Of a stretch of 64,000 nt of DNA, positions 1-7,551 are shown in pieces; position 1 is the first letter of the stretch; every line of letters starts with the position of its first letter. This DNA is from Bacteroidota bacterium. Lineage in GTDB: Bacteria; Bacteroidota; Bacteroidia; B-17B0; Aurantibacillaceae. The notes under the pieces were generated by a model that ran no database searches, was not told the origin of the DNA, and saw only the letters and a list, made by a program, of their open reading frames with translations. A program made the position numbers and the translations under genes. The DNA lies in assembly GCA_030692515.1 (NCBI GenBank), contig JAUXZS010000020.1:372001-436000 (forward strand). Direction: 5' to 3'.

Positions 1-1
1 T

Positions 2-2851
2 TTTATTTTAAATCTTGAAACTGAAAAAATTGTACACGAAGTACGTATGCCTAAGTACGAATCGCATGGTATGTATGATAAAGCACTCCTAAAAGACATT
101 AATAAACGTCCATCAATAACAAAACCCGATACAATTAATTTTGCAAAAGATGAATATGTTTATGACATAGATTATTTATCAAAAACCGGTACCGCCGTTT
201 ACGCCACATTAAAAGGTGTGAAGTTTATAGACTTAAAAACAAAAAAACTAGTTAGACAAACAAAAGGACTTGCTTTGAGTTTAAAAATTTCTCCTAGGGG
301 AAATAGAATGATAACCAATAGTTATTCTCCATACCGCTCGCTTCGTGTTTTTGATCCGACAGATATGAAATTAATTTCTGAACGACCATCCATGGGAAAT
401 TCAATTTACTCTGCACATATCAGTCCTAATAATCGCTGGTTATACACCAACGGAACGTCCTCCGGATTTTTTTGGGACTTAACCAATTTTACAAAATATG
501 TAGAGTTAAAAGATGTTTCAGGGAGCGACACTTCTTATATTAGCAATGTGTTTTTCTTGAACGATTCTGAAGTAGTTGTAAACTCAGGCAAAAGTTTTCA
601 AAATTTAAACTTAACCATTTACAATATAAACAAAAAAAAATACGGTAAAACTATTAAGAAAAATGTTTACTCTATAGCTTCTGGCTTTTTAAATGGAGAA
701 TTTTATTATGTTGATTATACAAGTTTGCACATACTAAATTTAAAAACTCTGCAAGAAGAAAAATACGAGGGTTTATTTAGTCTGGCAGCTTCGCCCATAT
801 ACAAAGTCGTCAACTTTACAAAAAATCTGGTATTTGTTCCCGAAAGTGGAAAATATAAAATCATTAATCGAAAAACCAAAAAGATAGAATACGAAAGTAC
901 CTCATGGTCTATGACCGCTAATGTAATTATTAGTCCGGATGAAAAATATGTTTACACAAGCAGTAACATTACAAAGAAAAAAAATATTAATGGTACCGAA
1001 ATAGACTTTCCCACAAATGCAATTGTAAAAATTGACATGACAAAAAAGGAAATTATTCAGGACTATGCACAAACATTTTATCCTTATGATTTTAAAATAA
1101 AAAATGAGGGTAAATTGATTGGCATTTGGTATGTAAAATATGATTTGGGAACTGGCTATACAGATGGTTACGAAACTGTTTATTCAGAATATGATACTGA
1201 AAGTGGAAAAGAATTATTTTCAAAAACCCTCATAAAGACTAAAGAAATTATTTCGTTTCATACAACCAGCGAAACGGGAAAATATTTTACCTTAAACAAT
1301 CCGTTTGGCGATTTTTTTAAAGTGTTTGATGAAAAAGGAGATTCGCTTATTGATTTAAAAGAATTAAAAATTTCGATGCCGAATTGTTTTTTTGTTGAAA
1401 GATTAAATCAATTAATTATTACAAGCTCTATTAACTCATTAGTTTCGTTTATTGATCTAAAGAAAAGAGAAATTATTGGTCAGCTTGCAAATGCTAAAGA
1501 CGATAATTTTTTTCTCATAACTTCCGATTTACATTATTTAGGCTCAAAAGAATTTGTAAAAAGTATTCGCTTTAAATACCAATCAGAAATCTACAGCTTC
1601 GAACAATTTGATGCATACTTAAATCAACCACATAAAGTATTAAGAGCATTTGGTTGTTCTGATAGTTCACTAATACAAGCTTATGAAACAGCGTATTTAA
1701 AACGCATGCGCATTTTAGGATTTAAACCTGATAACAAAATTAATTTTTCATCCTTGCCAACATTTCAAACAGTTAAAATGGAAGAAGAGAAACCGGGTTT
1801 TGTAAACTTTTCAATAAGCGCCAATCAAGGTAAAAACAAACTATCAAAATTAGAAGTGCATAATAATGGAACCACCATTTATTCTGAATCAATTGCAGCG
1901 GAGCAAGCCGCTCGTTACGACAAAAACTTTTCGTTTGAAACTTCTTCGGGCATCAACCGTTTTGAATTTATTATTAAAGATGAAAAAGGAATTGAAAGTC
2001 CGAGGTTGACAAGATACTATAACAATACATCTACCAACAAATCAAATTTATTTTTAGTAGTTATTGCCAGCGAAAAATTTAAAAACAACAAATATGATTT
2101 AGCTTATGCGGAAAAAGACGCAACAGATATTGCCAATAACATGTCTAATTCCAAATCTTTTAATACTATACAAATTAAAAAATTATTCAATAAATCATTC
2201 AACGCAGATTCGGTAAAAAACTTAACTAACTTTTTTTCTAAGGCTGGCGTAAATGATGTTGTTATGGTATTTTTTGCAGGGCATGGCTATTTAGATGAGG
2301 ATATGAGTTATTATTTCCCAACTTATTACACCGATTTTAGCGACCCAAAAATAAACTCAGTTGCCTACAAAAATTTCGAAAAATTATTTCAGGACATAAA
2401 ACCACTTAGAAAATTAATGTTTATTGATGCTTGTTTTAGTGGAGAAGTAGATGAAGAAGGTTTGTTTCAAGAAAATGAAAACAAAGGAAACAACCAAAAA
2501 GATAGCTCAAGAGCCGTTAGATTATCAGGTAATATGTTCACACAAAGTACAGCATTAGAAATGTCTAAAGCAGTATTTTCTGACTTAAGGCAAAATTCTG
2601 GGGCAACTATTATTTCATCTGCAGGAGGTACAGAAGCAGCATTTGAAGGAGAGAAATGGAATAATGGTTTGTTTACTTATTGCTTATTAAACGCTATGAA
2701 AAATTTTAAAGCTGATTATAATTCTGATAAAAAAATATCATTAAGCGAATTACAAAAATTTGTAGCAGAAGAGGTTTATCGTCTCTCTGAAGGAAAACAA
2801 TCGCCTACTTACCGAATGGAAAATACGGTGTTGGATTATGAAATTTGGTAA
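2..2851 (+). CDS. Beta-propeller (WD40-like) protein with C-terminal caspase-like (peptidase C14) domain, 5' partial
   Basis: Frame stays open from base 2 (FILNLETEKIVHEVRMPKYE...), so the ATG at 47 is probably internal. Propeller-like repeats, then caspase-type His motif VMVFFAGHGY and Cys motif LMFIDACFSGE. Confidence 0.85.
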   Translation, partial: FILNLETEKIVHEVRMPKYESHGMYDKALLKDINKRPSITKPDTINFAKDEYVYDIDYLSKTGTAVYATLKGVKFIDLKTKKLVRQTKGLALSLKISPRGNRMITNSYSPYRSLRVFDPTDMKLISERPSMGNSIYSAHISPNNRWLYTNGTSSGFFWDLTNFTKYVELKDVSGSDTSYISNVFFLNDSEVVVNSGKSFQNLNLTIYNINKKKYGKTIKKNVYSIASGFLNGEFYYVDYTSLHILNLKTLQEEKYEGLFSLAASPIYKVVNFTKNLVFVPESGKYKIINRKTKKIEYESTSWSMTANVIISPDEKYVYTSSNITKKKNINGTEIDFPTNAIVKIDMTKKEIIQDYAQTFYPYDFKIKNEGKLIGIWYVKYDLGTGYTDGYETVYSEYDTESGKELFSKTLIKTKEIISFHTTSETGKYFTLNNPFGDFFKVFDEKGDSLIDLKELKISMPNCFFVERLNQLIITSSINSLVSFIDLKKREIIGQLANAKDDNFFLITSDLHYLGSKEFVKSIRFKYQSEIYSFEQFDAYLNQPHKVLRAFGCSDSSLIQAYETAYLKRMRILGFKPDNKINFSSLPTFQTVKMEEEKPGFVNFSISANQGKNKLSKLEVHNNGTTIYSESIAAEQAARYDKNFSFETSSGINRFEFIIKDEKGIESPRLTRYYNNTSTNKSNLFLVVIASEKFKNNKYDLAYAEKDATDIANNMSNSKSFNTIQIKKLFNKSFNADSVKNLTNFFSKAGVNDVVMVFFAGHGYLDEDMSYYFPTYYTDFSDPKINSVAYKNFEKLFQDIKPLRKLMFIDACFSGEVDEEGLFQENENKGNNQKDSSRAVRLSGNMFTQSTALEMSKAVFSDLRQNSGATIISSAGGTEAAFEGEKWNNGLFTYCLLNAMKNFKADYNSDKKISLSELQKFVAEEVYRLSEGKQSPTYRMENTVLDYEIW

Positions 2852-2877
2852 ACACTAATTAATTTTATTTTTCAAAT

Positions 2878-2965
2878 CGTCATTACGAGGAGTTTTGCGC
2901 TTACGCAAAATGCTGACGAAGTAATCTCAACAATTAGTGAGATTGCTTCCTTCGTCGCAATGACG
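2878..2965. repeat. Dispersed palindromic repeat, family A copy 1
   Basis: CGTCATTACGAGGAG...CTTCGTCGCAATGACG with complementary ends; followed by AGTTAAAAGCTGGTCGTTGAA, also seen after copy 2. Confidence 0.85.
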
Positions 2966-3117
2966 AGTTAAAAGCTGGTCGTTGAACTTAATACCTCCTA
3001 ACTAAATATTTTACAAACTTTCTTTTTAGACGGCAATGCAAAGCATTGAGCGGGCTTGTGCGATAGTTACAAAGAAAAGTCTGCTGCTATTCTTTTTCTT
3101 AATTTCTACGTTTGTAC

Positions 3118-3689
3118 CGCGTTAGCAAACACAGCTTGTCCTCCTCTGGAGGAGTTGCCCAAAGGGCGGAGATGGATGAAATTATTCTTTCTTTTCTTGG
3201 TATTCAGTTCTTATAAATTTCTCGTCTCAACTTTTTCTTGACAAAAAGTTGAATAAAAGTCAAGGCTTAAAAAAAATTCTTTGATTTTATTGTTTTGATT
3301 TTTATAGTCGCCCTGAATGTGACTTCTTTGGAATTATAAACTAGTCAGGGCTCATTGAAATTTTAAAATGGGATTATGCAAAAATGTATTAGCTTAATTA
3401 CATTTTAAAATTACCACTGACTGAAAAACCAAGCCGAAAAATCTTACAGAATTTTTTTAATGCCACTAAACTGTATTTACTCCGCGTAAGCACACATAGC
3501 TTATCCTCCTCGGGAGGAGGTGTCTGAAAGGCGGAGGAGGAAAATGTAAACTTCTTTCATTAAAAAAATCAATCAGCGTCATTGCGAAGCTTTTCGCCCG
3601 AAGAAATCTCAAACTATGAGTGAGACCCGATAGCTATCGGGTGCTTTCTTCATCGCAATGACGAGTTAAAAGCTGGTCGTTGAATTTAA
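3118..3689. repeat. Composite dispersed repeat, copy 1 (near-duplicate of 15062-15705)
   Basis: Long stretches almost identical to 15062-15705, e.g. CGCCCTGAATGTGACTTCTTTGGAATTATAAACTAGTCAGGGCTCATTGAAATTTTAAA. Confidence 0.9.
3577..3663. repeat. Dispersed palindromic repeat, family A copy 2
   Basis: CGTCATTGCGAAG...CATCGCAATGACG with internal perfect 16-bp palindrome CCCGATAGCTATCGGG (3626-3641). Confidence 0.85.
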
Positions 3690-3906
3690 TAACAGCTCCG
3701 CAGAATTTATACTTCTGCGGAATATTTACTTTGATATAATACACTGTTTATTAAATAGCAAACCTCCCTCGGCTTTCAGCCACTCCCTCTTGAGGGAGAT
3801 ACCGTGTTTGCTAACGGCTTATTACAAATCGTTTACTAAATGCCCCTCCCTTATCTCCCCAAAGGGGGAGAAGATAGAACAGCTTCTGCTATGTAATTTT
3901 GTTTTA

Positions 3907-5178
3907 TCATCTCGATATAAAAAAACGTTTACTAACGTTTAGCATATTGTCATCCTGACGATAGGAAGGATCTGTATTTAAATCCCTCGTGCCTCGGGAT
4001 GACAGTTTTAAAAAGTAAACTCCATTTGCTAGCTCCATAGTGTTTATTAACACAGTCTTCACTTTGACTCCGCTCAGTGTGACATCTTTAAAAACAATTT
4101 CTTCTTCTCGTATTACTTGCCCTAAGGAATTTATAATTTGAATATGCGCATCTCGATACGCTTCGCTACTCGATGTGACAAATTCTACATTTAAAATTTC
4201 ATTTGCAGGATTTGGATACAGCCTCACCCCCAACCCCTCTCCGAGGGAGAGGGGAGTTAAGCCTAAGCCACTTGCGTGCACCACAACCGTATCATATTTT
4301 ATGTTGCCGCAAATATCCTGTTTTACCATATAGGTTTGGGTTGTTGTTGCAACTGTAACAGTAATACCTGCTGCTGTATCAATCGCTGTTGTTGTATTAG
4401 GTAATTTATACCACATACAAGCCTCATCTATACCAACATCTTGTGGCCTGCCTAAATAAACGGTGTTGGTTGGTATGCCCCATACATCTGCTCCTGCATA
4501 GGCAGGTAAATCAATATCAATAACACTTACGTCGTCTATATTTGCATCGCACCAAGCATAACTGACAGTTGGTTGTATTTGAGTTTTCATTGTAGCAGCA
4601 TCACTTTTAAAATTTCCAATTACCATAAATTTTTCTGTTCCTGTTGCAACAAATGTCCCAGTAATTAATCCCCAATTTAAAGTGTCAATAATAATATTTC
4701 CTATTGGATTTTGTATTTGAGGTGTTAAATAAGTTAGAGGCTTTAATGTATAATTAATTGTATCTAATCCATTATTGCCAAAATATGCGCCATACGAATC
4801 AATACCAAATGCCGAAATATTAATATTATTAACATAAAACTTCACACAGTAAGTAGATCCTGTATTTAATTTTGCCTTGAGCCTATTCTTAAAGTAATTT
4901 CTATTAATATTTGGATTGCAAAAATTAACATCACATAACATTGTTCCTAAAACAAATCCATTACCATGGCGTGGATGTTGATATGTATAACCACTATTCG
5001 GAACATTTCCATAACACACATTTAAAGCTTGAAAACCAGGCTTAGTAGTGTCGATATTTCCCCAAGATTTTATTTTAAAATAGAAAGGGTTATTGCAATC
5101 AATCAAATCTTCAAATCCACCATTACTAACATAATTTGCTAGTTGTGCTTTATAATCAGTGGATAAAAGAAAAAACAA
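3907..5178 (-). CDS. T9SS type A sorting domain-containing protein
   Basis: YPNPANEILNVEF...IQIINSLGQVI...ANGVYFLKLS...KRFFISR at the C-terminus. Start is TTG and the signal peptide looks shortened, so the 5' end is uncertain. Confidence 0.75.
   Translation of the reverse strand: MFFLLSTDYKAQLANYVSNGGFEDLIDCNNPFYFKIKSWGNIDTTKPGFQALNVCYGNVPNSGYTYQHPRHGNGFVLGTMLCDVNFCNPNINRNYFKNRLKAKLNTGSTYCVKFYVNNINISAFGIDSYGAYFGNNGLDTINYTLKPLTYLTPQIQNPIGNIIIDTLNWGLITGTFVATGTEKFMVIGNFKSDAATMKTQIQPTVSYAWCDANIDDVSVIDIDLPAYAGADVWGIPTNTVYLGRPQDVGIDEACMWYKLPNTTTAIDTAAGITVTVATTTQTYMVKQDICGNIKYDTVVVHASGLGLTPLSLGEGLGVRLYPNPANEILNVEFVTSSSEAYRDAHIQIINSLGQVIREEEIVFKDVTLSGVKVKTVLINTMELANGVYFLKLSSRGTRDLNTDPSYRQDDNMLNVSKRFFISR
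3949..4003. repeat. Palindrome-ended repeat inside CDS
   Basis: GTCATCC...GGGATGAC; encodes SRGTRDLNTDPSYRQDDNMLN on the minus strand. Confidence 0.7.
4221..4263. repeat. Repeat-like insertion inside CDS
   Basis: CTCACCCCCAACCCCTCTCCGAGGGAGAGGGGAG; encodes LTPLSLGEGLGVR immediately before YPNPAN. Confidence 0.7.
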
Positions 5179-5322
5179 AACTTTTTATTATTTGGCAATA
5201 ACCAATTTTTTAGTTGTGCTTTCATTTCAGCCCCCTTCTGCATTCGCACAGTCTCGCTCAAAAACCGTTTTAGGTTTTTGCCGTCCCAAAGGGGGAATAA
5301 TAGAACAGCATGTTTTAACTCT

Positions 5323-6921
5323 TTATCTAATCAAAGTAACATTTCCTTTAAACGTCTTCTTTTCGCCGTTTAATTCAAAGTTGATGAAATAAAAATAAAT
5401 TCCATCGGAGCAAACCTCACCGCTTGTTGTATGGCCATCCCATTTTATGGCTGGGAAATTTACTTTAACATCATCTTTTTGCGATTCGTTTGGTGTTTGT
5501 AAAATGGGCACTCCCCAACGGTTAACAATATTTAATTGAAAATTTTTAATGTACTGCGTATTGCTAAAATTCACACCCCATGTATCATTTACTCCATCGC
5601 CATTGGGTGTAAATATTGTAGGTATAGTATAAGTTGGCTCACAGTCTTCTACTGTAATTGAAACCGTACTATTATTAGTTATATTACATTGGTTGCGTTG
5701 CAAAGTATAGGTGATATTTGAAATTGGGTTTGCATAAGGCATTGCACAATTAACGCAACTTAAACTAATGTTGGGCTGCCAAATATAATTTGTAAAGTAA
5801 GTGCTATCTGCCACCCCTAACCTTGCATTTTTACCCAAACAAATTGTATCGTTTATTCCTGCATTGGCTAAAACACTTGGTGTAGTTACCGTAACGGTAA
5901 TGCTATCTTTTGTAATAAAACTGCATAGGGTTTTTGTAACATAATATTTTGTTGTTGTTGTTGGTGTGGCTATTGGGTTAGGGCAATTAGTGCAGCTCAA
6001 GCTTGGGTGTGGTTGCCACGCTAATATTGAACTGTCTTTTATATTGTTACTGATGGATACACTTGAATTAAAACAAATAATCGTATCATTTTTACATTGT
6101 GCTTTACCGCTATAATAACCGAGATCATAGAGGCTTAAATCGTCAATAAACAAATATGATAGATCATTATATAATATTCCTGGATCATTAAAAGCGGTGT
6201 TTCTATTAACATTAATATATTTCGATTTTACACCATCTCTAAAATTCCCAATTGTGACATACTGCTCTCCACCATTAGAGATAAAGCAACCATTTAAAGG
6301 CTGCCAATTCATAGTATCAGTTATAAAAATAGTAGTATCATGTTCAATTTGGCAAGGCAAGTTATTAAAATAAGAATTTAAATTGAGTGGATCGTAAAGA
6401 ATCGCTGTAAATTGACTAACAGAAAAATATGCTTGTAATTGGTTACTGGCAGTTCCACCGCCATCAGCCAAACTATAAAACAATAAAAAATCATAAATAT
6501 GATCTTTTATTAATTGTTGTTTTAAAGGAGTTTGCATTAGCTCAATATAATTTGAGTAAGCAGGATAACCTGCGCCTTGTAATCCTGAATTTTTTGTTAC
6601 TATTCCAGTATAAAAATTACCATGCTTTGCTTTTTGATAACCAAAAACATTTTTAGGTATTGCAACGCTAGCTCCGGGAGATATTACAAATGTGGGTGAA
6701 TAAACAGAGTAATAGTCAGGCGTTGTATTATTTGGAGAAAGCCAATTATTGCATTTATTTATTTCAGAATGGCTTGTTGGAATACTAATACTATCCTCAA
6801 AACTCGGATTTGTAATTAAATTAATTTGCGCTTTTAAAGAAAATAAAAAGAATAAAGTAAAAAGGGTTAAAACCCTTTTTACTTTAAATAAAGAATAAAC
6901 TATTTTTTTAGAACCAAACAT
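5323..6921 (-). CDS. Gliding motility-associated C-terminal (T9SS type B) domain protein
   Basis: C-terminus PTIFTPNGDGVNDTWGV...LNIVNRWGVPILQT...KWDGHTTSGEVCSDGIYFYFINFELNGEKKTFKGNVTLIR; N-terminal signal peptide. Confidence 0.88.
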   Translation of the reverse strand: MFGSKKIVYSLFKVKRVLTLFTLFFLFSLKAQINLITNPSFEDSISIPTSHSEINKCNNWLSPNNTTPDYYSVYSPTFVISPGASVAIPKNVFGYQKAKHGNFYTGIVTKNSGLQGAGYPAYSNYIELMQTPLKQQLIKDHIYDFLLFYSLADGGGTASNQLQAYFSVSQFTAILYDPLNLNSYFNNLPCQIEHDTTIFITDTMNWQPLNGCFISNGGEQYVTIGNFRDGVKSKYINVNRNTAFNDPGILYNDLSYLFIDDLSLYDLGYYSGKAQCKNDTIICFNSSVSISNNIKDSSILAWQPHPSLSCTNCPNPIATPTTTTKYYVTKTLCSFITKDSITVTVTTPSVLANAGINDTICLGKNARLGVADSTYFTNYIWQPNISLSCVNCAMPYANPISNITYTLQRNQCNITNNSTVSITVEDCEPTYTIPTIFTPNGDGVNDTWGVNFSNTQYIKNFQLNIVNRWGVPILQTPNESQKDDVKVNFPAIKWDGHTTSGEVCSDGIYFYFINFELNGEKKTFKGNVTLIR

Positions 6922-7443
6922 TATTTACTGATAATTAATTTATCGGCTTTAATGATCTTATTATCTATTACAATTTTATAAATATAAGTACCGTTTTTAA
7001 ACTCACTTACGTTTATTTTCGTTACACTATTAATTTCGCTTTCGATCACTAGCTGTCCAACTAGGTTAAAGATAAGCAATTTTGCGCCATCTAAATCAGT
7101 TGTAACCGTTAACTCTGTACTTGCAGGATTTGGAAACACAAGAGTAGATAAAGCTTCTTTGCCAGTATTTAAATCTGTTGCGGTGTTCATAAAACGGCTA
7201 CTGCTATTTTGCGGCTGGCTATATTCACAAGCGTTAAAAAACTCAGTTGTGTCAAAACGTTTCACCATAGCTCTTGCCTGATAAACGCTTGTGCCATCGG
7301 TAAATGGACAAAGTGCGGATAAAGTCTGCAATGAATTAATCTGAGCGTTAGTTAACAGACCTTGGTTTTTAATATAATCAAAATAAATTACGTTAAAACT
7401 TTTTTGATTAGCCTCTGGGGTGTTGGTTCCGTTAATAGTTAAA
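6921..7443 (-). pseudogene. C-terminal remnant of a T9SS type A cargo protein
   Basis: ORF 6921-7331 has no signal peptide. Its frame extends upstream to about 7443 (LTINGTNTPEANQKSFNVIYFDYIKNQGLLTNAQINS...) and then reaches TGA. The tail resembles the C-terminal region of the 9118-12834 protein. Confidence 0.6.
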
Positions 7444-7551
7444 TTTCAATATTAAAATTTTTAATGTAAAAGGTCTTACTTATTAATAAATACAATTTTA
7501 AATCACTAAAACTGCTTATTCAAATTATCCCTTTGCTATAATAAAAATAAA

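Noticed and set aside
3056-3241. 61-aa ORF MCDSYKEKSAAILFLNF...
   Set aside because: Lies entirely in the dispersed composite repeat; product reads as translated repeat modules (CPPLEELPKGRRWMK).
2878-3663. Possible CRISPR array from repeated palindromes
   Set aside because: Repeats are irregularly spaced, variable in length and nested; no regular spacers and no cas genes in the window.
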